A stretch of DNA of 48,286 bases from JBAZOO01 sp041648735 (GCA_041648735.1 JBAZOO010000029.1:1-48286); one strand, 5' to 3'. Numbered from the stretch's first letter, positions 1-8,046 are shown. Notes: generated by a model from the sequence alone, not told the origin. Numbers and translations: made by a program.

Positions 1-463
1 CCCCCGTTTTGGCGTGCCATCGGTACGCCGGGAGATCGTCAACATCCGGATTTCCGATTTTCGAATGCCTGGACGGCAGATCCCCCGCGTACCTACGGCA
101 CGCGAACCATTGGCAACAACCTGAAGCCGGGGCGCCGCCCCTGCCTATTGTCCGCCTGTCCTTACGGGACAGGTCACGCCCGCCCGATCGCGATTTCGAT
201 CCCGATTCCGATTCCGATCACTATGGGAAGAAGGCCCATGGGATGCCTGTGTTCCTTTTTTGGGTTGCCGGAACCAGGGATCAAAAACAACAGGTCGGAT
301 CGGCCCCATGGGACTCATGGCAGTTTGGCGGGCGTGTTCGCCGCCAAGGCGTTCCCCCGGCGCGCCACCACCACCCCGGCGCCCGTCGCCGGGCCGGTGG
401 ATTCGCCGACGAAGAGCGGCACCGCCGCCCCGAAGCTCAGGCAAACTCCCAATTTTCGAGGAC
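1..463. other. Non-coding debris with short repeats
   Basis: I see no convincing gene here; open frames in this GC-rich stretch show no recognisable family. It holds a copy of the dispersed element with core CTGGACGGCAGRTCCC (67-84), a perfect 7-bp hairpin cctgtcc/ggacagg (155-173) and a CGATTY-type simple-sequence run (186-218). It looks like repeat-rich spacer upstream of a decayed regulator gene. Confidence 0.6.
155..218. repeat. Hairpin plus CGATTY simple-sequence run
   Basis: Positions 155-161 and 167-173 form a perfect 7-bp stem around a 5-nt loop. About 13 bp downstream, 186-218 is a run of degenerate hexamers (cgattt, cgatcc, cgattc). Both are read directly from the sequence; their function is unknown. 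Confidence 0.6.
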
Positions 464-982
464 ATGCAGGGGGCCTACGGGCGCGGGACTTTGGCCGGGA
501 TCAGCCAATTCCTGCGGGCGCGGCACAGCCCCTGGCAGGTCCAGAGGGAGCCGAGCCGGGTTGCCGCCCCGATCCAGGACCTGGCGACCTGGGACGGCGA
601 CGGCGTGATTGCCGAAGCCTGGCAAGAGGGAATGCGCCGCCAATTGTCGCGGTTGCCTCGGCCGGTCGTCAACACCTCGGATCACTTGCCCAGCCCGCCC
701 TTCGCCACGAGCGTCCTGGCGGACAGCGCCAAGATCGGGACGCTGGCGGCGCGGCACCTGCTGGAACGCCGGTTCCGGGCAAGCCTCGACCGCTCCATCG
801 GCGAACAGATCGGCGTCGCCCGCATCGCCCGCGCCAAGCAGGTCCTGGTCAATTGCGATGCGCCGACGGCGGAAGTCGCCGCGCGCGCCGGGTTCCAATA
901 CGTGCAGCAGTTCAACGCCATGTTCAAGCGCATCACCGGGCTGACGCCGGTCGCGTACCGCCGGCAGTTCCTGACCGGGTAG
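464..982 (+). pseudogene. XylR-type transcriptional regulator remnant with internal deletion
   Basis: The 172 codons from an ATG at 464 combine two ends of a XylR-like regulator. The first ~105 residues match the start of a LacI/periplasmic-binding-like sensor: AYGRGTLAGI near the N-terminus, then WDGDGVIA and GTLAARHLLER. The frame then runs straight into an AraC-type helix-turn-helix (RASLDRSIGEQIGVARIARA, then APTAEVAARAGF and GLTPVAYRRQF). Intact relatives are about 380-400 residues, so most of the sensor is missing, apparently deleted between two similar LLER-x-FR stretches near residues 103-108. The family's usual residues before AYGRG are only partly present (IFEDMQG, partly upstream of the ATG), so the 5' end may also be damaged. 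It could be expressed as a short protein but would lack a complete ligand-binding domain. Confidence 0.7.
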
Positions 983-1243
983 GGGGAGGCGGATGGCCTG
1001 CCGACGGCGGGGACGGGCGCCGGGGACGGCGCCACCACTTTCTGGGGGTGCCCAAAACAGTGGGCGGGGCGTCCCCGCTCCGCGGTTCACCGCTCCCCGC
1101 GTGAGAGCAAACCGGATTCCTTTCGGGGAAAGTTCGCGTTGGTCAGCGGTTGATTTTGAAACCGCGGCGGAAAGGCGGGATTTCCGGATTATGTTTTCGC
1201 CCAGAAGGCCGGCAGGCATGGCAAAGCGCAAGGAGATGAAACT

Positions 1244-2449
1244 ATGGCACGAGTCCTGATCATTGGCGCGGGCGCCGTCGGCGGCGTGGTGGCCCACAAG
1301 TGCGCGCAAGAGCCGGTGTTCACCGACATCCTCCTGGCCAGCCGCACCCGGAGCAAGTGCGAGGCCATCGCGAAGCAGCTCAAGCGCCCGATCCAGACCG
1401 CGCAGGTAGACGCGGACAATGGCGCCGAAACCGCGGCGCTGATCCGCTCCTTCAAGCCCGACCTGGTGATGAACATCGCCCTGCCCTACCAGGACCTGCA
1501 TCTCATGGATGCCTGCCTGGAGACCGGCGTGCATTACCTGGACACCGCCAACTACGAGCCGCTCGACACCGCCAAGTTCGAGTACAAGTGGCAGTGGGCC
1601 TACCAGGAACGCTTCCGGGAAAAGGGGCTCATGGCCCTGCTCGGCTGCGGCTTCGACCCCGGCCAGACCAACACCTACACCGCCTACGCCGCCAAGCACC
1701 ACTTCGACGAAATCCACACCCTCGACATCCTCGACTGCAACGGCGGCGACCACGGCTACCCCTTCGCCACCAACTTCAACCCGGAGATCAACATCCGCGA
1801 GGTCAGCGCCAAGGGGCGCTACTGGGAAAACGGGCAGTGGATCGAGACCGAGCCGATGGCGGTCAAGCGCCGCTTCGACTTCGCCGAAGTCGGGCCGAAG
1901 GAGATGTACCTGCTCTACCACGAGGAGCTGGAGTCGCTGGCCAGGCACTACCCGTCCTGCCGGCGCATGCGCTTCTGGATGACCTTCGGCGAGAGCTACC
2001 TGACGCACCTGCGCTGCCTGATGAACGTCGGCATGACCAGGATTGATCCGGTGGACTTCCAGGGGCAGAAGATCGTGCCGCTCCAGTTCCTCAAGGCGCT
2101 GCTGCCGGACCCCGCCAGCCTCGGGCCGCGCACCAAGGGGAAGACCAACATCGGCTGCATCGTCACCGGCGTCAAGGCCGGGCAAAGGCGCGTCTACTAC
2201 ATCTACAACATCTGCGACCACCAGGCCTGCTACCGGGAGGTCCAGAGCCAGGCGGTCGCCTACACCACCGGCGTGCCGGCGGTGCAGGGGGCGAAACTGA
2301 TGGCCACCGGCGTCTGGAAGGGCGCCGGCGTCTTCAACGTCGAACAGCTCGACCCCGACCCGTTCATGGCGGAGATCGGTGCCCGCGGCCTGCCGTGGCG
2401 GGAGCGCTTCCTCGACGAGGCGTTCCTCCGGGAGACCGGCCTGGCGTGA
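1244..2449 (+). CDS. Saccharopine dehydrogenase family protein, carboxynorspermidine synthase-like
   Basis: This 401-residue protein resembles carboxynorspermidine/carboxyspermidine dehydrogenase, which reductively condenses aspartate semialdehyde with a diamine in the alternative polyamine route. The N-terminal Rossmann motif (VLIIGAGAVGGVVAHKCAQ, residues ~4-22) binds NAD(P)H. NIALPYQDLHLMDACLETGV, GCGFDPGQTN and the DCNGGDHGYPFATNFNPEIN region are typical of this subfamily. The start is set by AAGGAG about 8 nt upstream of ATG 1244. Carboxynorspermidine decarboxylase, its usual partner, is not beside it or elsewhere in the window. The last 86 bp overlap the convergent AraC gene. The subfamily call is by recognition of conserved stretches; another saccharopine dehydrogenase-like role is possible. 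Confidence 0.85.
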   Translation: MARVLIIGAGAVGGVVAHKCAQEPVFTDILLASRTRSKCEAIAKQLKRPIQTAQVDADNGAETAALIRSFKPDLVMNIALPYQDLHLMDACLETGVHYLDTANYEPLDTAKFEYKWQWAYQERFREKGLMALLGCGFDPGQTNTYTAYAAKHHFDEIHTLDILDCNGGDHGYPFATNFNPEINIREVSAKGRYWENGQWIETEPMAVKRRFDFAEVGPKEMYLLYHEELESLARHYPSCRRMRFWMTFGESYLTHLRCLMNVGMTRIDPVDFQGQKIVPLQFLKALLPDPASLGPRTKGKTNIGCIVTGVKAGQRRVYYIYNICDHQACYREVQSQAVAYTTGVPAVQGAKLMATGVWKGAGVFNVEQLDPDPFMAEIGARGLPWRERFLDEAFLRETGLA

Positions 2450-3401
2450 AGCCGGCAACCGCTCCCGCGGCGGCCCGGGCGGCCGCGGGGGCCAGCCCGG
2501 TGTGGCGGCGGAAGAGGCGGCTGAAATAGGCCGCTGACTGGAAGCCGACCTGGCCGGCGATCTCCTTGGCGCTGAGGGAGGTGGAGCGCAGGAGGTTGCG
2601 GGCGGCATGGATCCGCGTCCGGTGCAGGTGCTGGATCAGCGTCAGCCCCGTCCGCCGCTTGAACTCCCGCTGGAGATGGCCGGCGGAGAGGTTGGCCCGG
2701 GCGGCCAGGCCGGCCACGGAGAGCGGCTCGGCGAAATGGCGCTCCAGGAAATCCTGGATTTGGACCACGGGATCGGCGGCGGTCCGCCCCGGCCCCGGCC
2801 CCGGCCCCGCCAGCCCCCGCTCCCGGAGCAGGAACTGGGCCAGCCGGAGAAAGGCGAGCTGCACCCGCAGCAGCCGCTCCGGCGCGGCGGGTTCGGCCAG
2901 GGCCGCCACCAGTTCCGTGAGCCGCCCCAGCCCTTCCCGCAGGGCCGGCGCGGCGAGGTCGGCCACCGGCGCCAGCTCGGCGGCGGGTTCGGGCTGCCCG
3001 GCCAGGGCCGCCAGCAAGCCGGCAAAGCCCAGGCCGGTGGCCCCGGCCGGCGCGGACAGGTGGAAGGTGAGCTCGGAATAGCAGCTCTCCCCCGGGAGCA
3101 GGGGCCCGAAGTCGTGCGGCATCCCTGGCGGCACCAGGGCCAGGGTGCCCGGCCGGCTGGCCACCGCCCGGCCGGCGAGCAGGAACTGGTTGTCGCCGGC
3201 CGTGAACAGGACGACGTGGAAGACGTCGTGTTGGTGCAGGGCGGGCGCCGTTTTCCGGGCGCTCAGGGCGCACCGCCGCTCCCCGAGCGTCGCGTGCAAG
3301 AGATGCAGGGCGCCCCAGCCGCCCCTGGCCGTCGGGAGCGCCAGCGCCGGGAGCCGTTCGCCCGCCGCGGCGGCGGCCACGAATCGCCTCAGGCATATCA
3401 T
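2364..3401 (-). CDS. AraC family transcriptional regulator
   Basis: A 345-residue regulator with an N-terminal cupin-like sensor (HQHDVFHVVLFTAGDNQFLL and LVPPGMPHDF, residues ~55-100) and a C-terminal double helix-turn-helix of the AraC type (IQDFLERHFAEPLSVAGLAA, then SLSAKEIAGQVGFQSAAYFS). ATG 3401 is chosen over a TTG at 3437 because the longer start would run through the promoter of the divergent gene; neither has a clear ribosome site. It is divergent from the UroD-like gene at 3497, so it most likely controls that gene. The last ~30 residues are low complexity and read antisense to the end of the upstream dehydrogenase gene, giving an 86-bp convergent overlap. Confidence 0.88.
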   Translation of the reverse strand: MICLRRFVAAAAAGERLPALALPTARGGWGALHLLHATLGERRCALSARKTAPALHQHDVFHVVLFTAGDNQFLLAGRAVASRPGTLALVPPGMPHDFGPLLPGESCYSELTFHLSAPAGATGLGFAGLLAALAGQPEPAAELAPVADLAAPALREGLGRLTELVAALAEPAAPERLLRVQLAFLRLAQFLLRERGLAGPGPGPGRTAADPVVQIQDFLERHFAEPLSVAGLAARANLSAGHLQREFKRRTGLTLIQHLHRTRIHAARNLLRSTSLSAKEIAGQVGFQSAAYFSRLFRRHTGLAPAAARAAAGAVAGFTPGRSPGGTPRRGSAPATAGRGHRSPP

Positions 3402-3430
3402 TTTTGTGCAAGCAATCTTGTTTTTGGTGG

Positions 3431-3460
3431 CTGGCAATCTGATGAAAACATCAGTATAAT
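3431..3460 (+). promoter_or_regulatory. Promoter with embedded palindrome, upstream of UroD-like gene
   Basis: A perfect TATAAT (-10) lies at 3455-3460 with CTGGCA (4/6 to TTGACA) at 3431-3436 and an 18-bp spacer. The spacer holds the perfect inverted repeat ctgatg-aaaa-catcag (3439-3454), which ends right at the -10 box. This is a good operator candidate for the divergent AraC protein or another repressor. The match is by eye only. Confidence 0.6.
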
Positions 3461-3496
3461 CCTGGAAGTTTCAACCAGCAAGGAGTTCCATCAGCC

Positions 3497-4699
3497 ATGA
3501 GCCTACAGCCCACGGAACAGCATCTGGCCCTCGCCCGGCAACTGGTCGCGGAGGCGCACGCGGCGCCGGACGGCTTGGCGCCAGTGGACCTGGAACGCTT
3601 CTGGGCGGATGACGCCCAGGCAAAGAAGGACCCCTTCGCCGCCGATTGCCCGCAGGTGCCGCTGGGGGTGATGATGTCGCACGAGTGCGTGTTTGCCGAG
3701 CTGGGCGAGCCGGAGCAGTGGGGGAAGCTCATCCATGATGAAGCCTACCGCCTCGGCCTGTGCCGGCGCTACAACGACCTGGCGGCGAAGATCGTCGGCC
3801 GGCGGATCCTGCCGGAGACGATGGCCAATCCCGCGCACAAGCTGCCGCCGGTGAAGGAATTGCACGAGATTTTCGAGGGACGCAACACCTGGCACGAGGA
3901 AAGCTGGTCCTACTGGCTCCACTCCGCGGCGGAGAGCGAAGACGACCTGGCGCGGCTGCTGGACCGGGTGGAAACGCGCCTGGAAAAGCTGCGCGAGTTC
4001 ATCCTGCCCCCGGGCTGGGACGAAGCCAAGCGGCGCGTCCTCGCGGCCGGCGGCACGGCGCCCCTCTACCGCGGGCAGCGCGGGCCGGTCACCTTCGCCA
4101 TGTCCATCTTCGGCGTCGAGAAGCTGATCTTCCTGATCCTGGACAACCCGGAGCTGGCGGCGCGCTACCGCGACCTCATCCTGCGGGCCATGCTCGAGCG
4201 CGCCCGGATCCTGGACGAGGAGGCCGGCTTCACCCCGGCAACCGCGCCGCACGGCTTCGGCTTCGCCGACGACAACTGCTGCCTGCTCTCCGCCGAGATG
4301 TACGAGTTCTTCGGCTGGCCGATCCTCAAGGCGATGTTCGACCGCTACAGCCCGGCGCCCGGCGACAGCCGCTACCAGCATTCCGACTCCGCCATGGGGC
4401 ATCTGCTGCCGCTGCTCGGCAAGCTCGGGCTGACCGGCGTCAACTTCGGACCGACCCTCACCGTGCGCGAAATCCGCGGACACCTGCCCCAGGCCGTGAT
4501 CCACGGCCAGCTCGCGCCGTTCACCTTCAGCCGCCATGAGGAGGCCAACATCGTCGCCGAATTCCTGCGCGACTTCGAGATGGCGCGGGAGACGCGCGGC
4601 CTGCAGTTCGCCACCGCCGGCAGCATCAACAACGGCTCGCGCCTGGCCGGGATGCGGCTGATCATGGCCGCCATCCAGCGCTGGGGCCGCTACGCCTGA
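3497..4699 (+). CDS. Uroporphyrinogen decarboxylase (UroD) family protein
   Basis: A 400-residue member of the UroD/methylcobamide:CoM methyltransferase superfamily (TIM barrel). Family-like stretches include RGPVTFAMSIFGVEKLIFLI, FGFADDNCCLLSAEMYEFFG and LTGVNFGPTLTVREIRGHLP. Divergence and the AraC neighbour argue against housekeeping haem synthesis; methyl transfer or catabolism of a small methylated or sugar-derived compound is more likely. The His-x-Cys zinc motif of MtaA/MtbA-like enzymes is not evident: the equivalent stretch reads QHSDSAMGH. The substrate therefore cannot be guessed. AAGGAG at about 12 nt upstream supports ATG 3497. It is not close to the other two UroD-like proteins in this window. 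Confidence 0.85.
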   Translation: MSLQPTEQHLALARQLVAEAHAAPDGLAPVDLERFWADDAQAKKDPFAADCPQVPLGVMMSHECVFAELGEPEQWGKLIHDEAYRLGLCRRYNDLAAKIVGRRILPETMANPAHKLPPVKELHEIFEGRNTWHEESWSYWLHSAAESEDDLARLLDRVETRLEKLREFILPPGWDEAKRRVLAAGGTAPLYRGQRGPVTFAMSIFGVEKLIFLILDNPELAARYRDLILRAMLERARILDEEAGFTPATAPHGFGFADDNCCLLSAEMYEFFGWPILKAMFDRYSPAPGDSRYQHSDSAMGHLLPLLGKLGLTGVNFGPTLTVREIRGHLPQAVIHGQLAPFTFSRHEEANIVAEFLRDFEMARETRGLQFATAGSINNGSRLAGMRLIMAAIQRWGRYA

Positions 4700-4700
4700 G

Positions 4701-4719
4701 CGCCCCGCCCAGCGGGGCG
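4701..4719 (+). terminator. GC-rich hairpin after UroD-like gene
   Basis: A perfect 8-bp stem CGCCCCGC/GCGGGGCG with a 3-nt loop starts two bases after the stop codon. There is no T tract, so it may be a pause or mRNA-stability hairpin instead of a full intrinsic terminator. Confidence 0.4.
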
Positions 4720-4726
4720 GCCGCTG

Positions 4727-4754
4727 TTGAACCGCCGATCCGGCTGGATATAGT
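4727..4754 (+). promoter_or_regulatory. Promoter of heparinase-like gene
   Basis: TTGAAC (4727-4732) and TATAGT (4749-4754) are separated by 16 bp, about 60 bp before the ATG at 4817. The TTGnnn-16-TATAGT layout recurs upstream of other genes in the window. Confidence 0.55.
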
Positions 4755-4816
4755 TGCGATTCCGCGGCCGGGGCGCGCACGCACCGTCCGGATTGCATCC
4801 TTCAACGAGACCGGCC

Positions 4817-6673
4817 ATGCCCCAAAACATCCTCCGCACCCCACTGGATCCGCCGGCAATCGAACGGGTTTTGGCTTCGACGCGGGGGCGGCCCCTGCTG
4901 CCGCCGCTGGGCGATCCGGCCTGGGAAAAGGCGGCGCGCCGGCCGCTGGCGCAGGGGTGGATTGAAGAACTGAAGCGGCTGGCCGGCCAGGAGCTGGCGG
5001 AACCGCTGCCGGAATTGACCGCTGCGCTGTACGCGGACTTCGCCCGGACCGGGAACCGGCTGAACTTCGAGCACCTCTATTTCGAACGGCGCCGGCGGCT
5101 GGGACGGGCGGCCATCTGCGCCCTGCTGGAAACGGACGCCGCCGCGCGGGGGCGCTGGCTGGAATCAACCGTCGCCAAGCTGCGGGCGGTCTTCGCCGAG
5201 GTTTCCTGGGCGTTGCCGGCGCATGTGGCGAACCCCACCGGCCAAGACCCCAGGCGGCTGGACCTCTTCGCGGCGGAGACGGCAAACCTGATGGGGGAGA
5301 TGCTCACGCTTTTTGGCGAGGCGCTGCCGGCCGAGCTGAGCACGGCGATGACGGCGCGGCTGCGGCGGGACGTCTTCGACAACTATCTCGAGCATCCCGA
5401 AGAGAATTGGTGGACCACGCTCACCAACAACTGGAACGCGGTCTGCCACCAGGGGGTGGTCGGCGCGGCGCTGGCGGTCGAGGAAGACGCGGGACGGCTG
5501 GCGCGGCTGCTGGCACTGGCGGCACGCTTCCTGCCCACCTATCTGGGCGGATTCACCCCCGACGGCGGCACGGGCGAGGGGCCGGGCTATTGGGAGTATG
5601 GCTTTGGCTGGTTCAGCACCCTCAACGAGCAGTTGGAGAACCGGACCGCCGGGCAGCTCTCCCTTTTCGAGGGGGATCCCTTGATCCGGAAAATCGCGCG
5701 CTACAGCCCCTTGATGTGCCTGAGCCATGGCTGGGTCGTGAACTTTGCCGATTGCGGGCCGCGCCAGTCCACGCGCGCCTGGTTGCCACTCTATTTGGGC
5801 GGGCGCCTGGGGGAGGAGGCTTGCCTGGCCACGGCCCGCGCCCAGTACCGCCATCTGGCCAGGACGGGGATCAATTGGCAGGAGGAGCGCTGCGACCTGC
5901 TCTACCTGGCCCGCAACTTCCTCCACGCCCCGGAGGAAATCCCCGCCGAAGCGGCGACTGTGCCGGAGGACGCCTGGTTCCCCGACCTGGGCGTGCTGGT
6001 GGCGCGGGGGCGGGACCGGACGGGGCATTTGTGGGAATTCGCCGCCAAGGCGGGGCACAACGCCGAACACCACAACCACAACGACTGCGGTAGCTACCTG
6101 CTGAACCTGGACGGCGAGCGGCTGCTGATCGAGATCGGCGCCCCGGAATACACCCGCGACTTCTTCGGCCCCAAACGCTATGAATCCCTGGCGGCGCGGA
6201 CGCTCGGGCATTCCCTGCCGCTGATCAATGGCTGTGAACAGGCGGCGGGGCAAGAGTTTGCGGCGCGGGTGCTGGCGGAATCCCACTCCGGAACGGAAGC
6301 GCGGCTGGTGCTCGACTTGACCCACTGCTATCCGCCGGCGGCGCGCTGCCAGGAATACGTGCGCACCCTGCGTTTGGACAAGGCGGCGGGCCGCCTGGAA
6401 GTGGCGGACCAGTTCGTCCTCGAGGCGGCCCTGCCGGTGGAAACGGCCCTGATCACCGAAGCCAAGGCCGTGGCGGAGGGCGGCGGCGTGGCCATTGCCG
6501 GGAAGACGGCGCAACTCCGCGTCACGCCCGCCGAGGGGACCGTGGTGGGGGAAATCCAGGTCCATGGCTATCGTGACCACGACGGTGCGGCGGCCGAAGT
6601 CCGGCGCGTGGTCCTGCGCCCCAAGGCGCCCGCGGCGCGGCTGGCCCTGGCCTACACGCTGACGGCGGGGTGA
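4817..6673 (+). CDS. Heparinase II/III family polysaccharide lyase
   Basis: A 618-residue protein with an alpha/alpha-toroid N-terminal half and a heparinase II/III-like beta domain. Landmarks are NNWNAVCHQGVVGAAL (~residues 205-220), DGGTGEGPGYWEYGFGWF (~255-272) and the HNHNDCGSYLLNLDGERLLI core (~420-440), which carries the His/Asn residues typical of the family. It would cleave uronate-containing glycans by beta-elimination. I see no confident signal peptide on the start chosen, so export is uncertain. ATG 4817 is preferred to 4754 because the longer form would begin inside the -10 box and read through the leader. It could be a monocistronic gene: promoter upstream and hairpin terminator downstream. 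Confidence 0.88.
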   Translation: MPQNILRTPLDPPAIERVLASTRGRPLLPPLGDPAWEKAARRPLAQGWIEELKRLAGQELAEPLPELTAALYADFARTGNRLNFEHLYFERRRRLGRAAICALLETDAAARGRWLESTVAKLRAVFAEVSWALPAHVANPTGQDPRRLDLFAAETANLMGEMLTLFGEALPAELSTAMTARLRRDVFDNYLEHPEENWWTTLTNNWNAVCHQGVVGAALAVEEDAGRLARLLALAARFLPTYLGGFTPDGGTGEGPGYWEYGFGWFSTLNEQLENRTAGQLSLFEGDPLIRKIARYSPLMCLSHGWVVNFADCGPRQSTRAWLPLYLGGRLGEEACLATARAQYRHLARTGINWQEERCDLLYLARNFLHAPEEIPAEAATVPEDAWFPDLGVLVARGRDRTGHLWEFAAKAGHNAEHHNHNDCGSYLLNLDGERLLIEIGAPEYTRDFFGPKRYESLAARTLGHSLPLINGCEQAAGQEFAARVLAESHSGTEARLVLDLTHCYPPAARCQEYVRTLRLDKAAGRLEVADQFVLEAALPVETALITEAKAVAEGGGVAIAGKTAQLRVTPAEGTVVGEIQVHGYRDHDGAAAEVRRVVLRPKAPAARLALAYTLTAG

Positions 6674-6692
6674 GCCGCGGCTTGGCGCAGAT

Positions 6693-6719
6693 CCCCCGGC
6701 TGAAGCCGGGGGCTTTATT
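6693..6719 (+). terminator. Hairpin terminator after heparinase-like gene
   Basis: An 8-bp perfect stem cccccggc/gccggggg closed by a TGAA loop is followed by ctttatt. It sits 20 bp after the stop codon, as expected for an intrinsic terminator, although the T tract is imperfect. Confidence 0.6.
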
Positions 6720-6791
6720 CTCCGGCCCCGCCGGGGCCACGCCCATCCCACCATCCCATTTTTTTGCCTGTCCCCAAGCACACCACCCCGC

Positions 6792-6814
6792 TGGAGTTCA
6801 CACTTCAGTGTGGG
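6792..6814. repeat. Hairpin repeat copy A (inverted pair with 6983-7005)
   Basis: The element contains the stem cacact/agtgtg. The inverted copy at 6983-7005 matches at 21 of 23 positions, and its two differences form a paired change (A-T to G-C) within the stem. That suggests the hairpin is what is conserved. Confidence 0.65.
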
Positions 6815-6868
6815 ACCTGCCGTCCAGGCGATCCCTTTAGCCCACGAAAAACTCCGACCCTTTTTTAG

Positions 6869-6924
6869 CCCACGAAACACACGAAAAAAACAAAGCTTTC
6901 GTGCTGTTTCGTGTGTTTCGTGGG
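6869..6924. repeat. Perfect 17-bp inverted repeat
   Basis: cccacgaaacacacgaa at 6869-6885 is the exact reverse complement of 6908-6924, with a 22-nt loop. A partial copy (cccacgaaaaac) lies just upstream at 6841. It may act as a bidirectional transcription block between convergent genes. Confidence 0.75.
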
Positions 6925-6982
6925 GAAAAGGCTGGTGAGCTTAGGGACAGGAGAAAAACGCCCAGCAACCCGAGCCGAACAG

Positions 6983-7005
6983 CCCACGCTGAAGCGTGAA
7001 CTCCA
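6983..7005. repeat. Hairpin repeat copy B
   Basis: Inverted partner of 6792-6814 with stem cacgct/agcgtg. It lies 22 bp beyond the stop codon of the minus-strand HypE-like gene and could help end its transcript. Confidence 0.6.
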
Positions 7006-7026
7006 ACCCGGGCCGCCCCCGCTGGA

Positions 7027-8046
7027 TCAGGCGAGGCGGGCGAGTTCGTCGCGGGCGAACTCCGGCAATGGCTGGCGGCTGCCGTCGGCGGCGACCAGTT
7101 CGCAGAGGCGGGGGCGGTCGGTGAGCCGGCCGATGACGGCGGCGGGGAAGCCATAGTCGCGGAAGAGGAGCAGCGCCCGCGGCGCCACCGTTTCGGGCAG
7201 GGTCAGCAGGAGGCAGCCCGAGCTGAGCAGCCCGAGGGGATGGCAGCCGGCGATGTGGCAGGCCTGGATCGTTTCGGGGCGGATCAGGAGGGCGTCGGCC
7301 CGGATTTCCAGCCCGGCGTGGGAGGCGGCGGCCAGTTCGCGCAGGCCGGTGGCCAGGCCGCCTTCGGTGGGGTCATGCATGGCGCTGACCGGCAGGTAGT
7401 GGACGGCGGCGAGGGCCGGCTTGACGATGGAGAGGCCTGGCTTCTCGCGGAACGCCGCGGCCCGGGAAAGCAGTTCCTGGCTGACCCCGGCAATCTTTTC
7501 GCGGCACATTTCGGCCAGGACCGAGGTGCCCTCGATCCCCAGCGGGTTGAGTTGGATGACCGCATCGCCGGGGTGGCCGCCGCCGGTGCGCACCGGCTCC
7601 TCCCGCAGCATCGGGCCAAACATGGTGGCCGAGACGACCGGCGCGGTGACGGCCGGGGTGATCTCCGTGTGGCCGCCGACCAGGGTCACGCCCAGGCCGG
7701 CGGCGGCGGCGACGGCCTCGCGCATGAGGGTGGCCAGCCGCGCCTCCGTGCTGCCCGGGGGCAGGAGCAGCGTCAGGGTGAACCAGCGCGGCTCGGCACC
7801 GGTGACCGCCAGGTCATTGGCATTGATGTGGACGGCATACCAGCCAGGCTTGGGGGTGGGGAAGGTGATCGGGTCGGTGGTCACGGCCAACAGCCCCGGC
7901 GGCAGCCGCAGCACCGCCGCGTCCTCGCCATAGGCCGGCCCGAGGATCACCTCCGCGCCGCCGTGCGGCGCCAGCGCCAGGAGCCGCTTCAACACCTCGG
8001 GCGAGGCCTTGCCCACGGGCAAGGGCTGGTCAGCGGAATGTGACAT
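7027..8046 (-). CDS. AIR synthase-related (HypE/ThiL/PurM-like) ATP-binding protein
   Basis: A 339-residue PurM-fold protein most like HypE. The N-terminal half carries GPAYGEDAAVLRL (~residues 37-49), HINANDLAVTGAEPRW and LVGGHTEITP, which form the ATP/Mg site in this family; the C-terminal half carries HDPTEGGLATGLREL and GLLSSGCLLLTLP. HypE proper dehydrates carbamoyl-HypE-thiocarboxamide during [NiFe]-hydrogenase cofactor assembly, but no hydrogenase or other hyp gene is present. It is probably one of the HypE-related orphan enzymes of unknown substrate. It follows lepB by 57 bp on the same strand and may be the last gene of lepA-lepB. Confidence 0.8.
   Translation of the reverse strand: MSHSADQPLPVGKASPEVLKRLLALAPHGGAEVILGPAYGEDAAVLRLPPGLLAVTTDPITFPTPKPGWYAVHINANDLAVTGAEPRWFTLTLLLPPGSTEARLATLMREAVAAAAGLGVTLVGGHTEITPAVTAPVVSATMFGPMLREEPVRTGGGHPGDAVIQLNPLGIEGTSVLAEMCREKIAGVSQELLSRAAAFREKPGLSIVKPALAAVHYLPVSAMHDPTEGGLATGLRELAAASHAGLEIRADALLIRPETIQACHIAGCHPLGLLSSGCLLLTLPETVAPRALLLFRDYGFPAAVIGRLTDRPRLCELVAADGSRQPLPEFARDELARLA

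Larger units (their letters stand above)
6674..7026. repeat. Intergenic repeat island
   Basis: This gene-free 353-bp stretch is almost entirely made of hairpins and repeat copies. There is a GC hairpin at 6693-6712, a ggagttcac..cttcag..gtgg element at 6792-6814 with an inverted copy at 6983-7005, a CTGGACGGCAG-type element at 6812-6835 (reverse), and a perfect 17-bp inverted repeat at 6869-6885/6908-6924. A gcttRgggacagg element also occurs as an inverted pair at 6767-6779 and 6939-6951. It separates the convergent heparinase-like and HypE-like genes. Confidence 0.75.

Noticed and set aside
437..2608. Very long minus-strand frame antisense to the carboxynorspermidine synthase-like gene
   Set aside because: GC-rich codon bias leaves few stops on the opposite strand; the translation is low-complexity and matches no family.
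3497..4699. hemE (haem pathway uroporphyrinogen decarboxylase)
   Set aside because: The divergent AraC gene, sequence differences and two further paralogues with methyltransferase-like motifs argue for a catabolic or methyl-transfer role.
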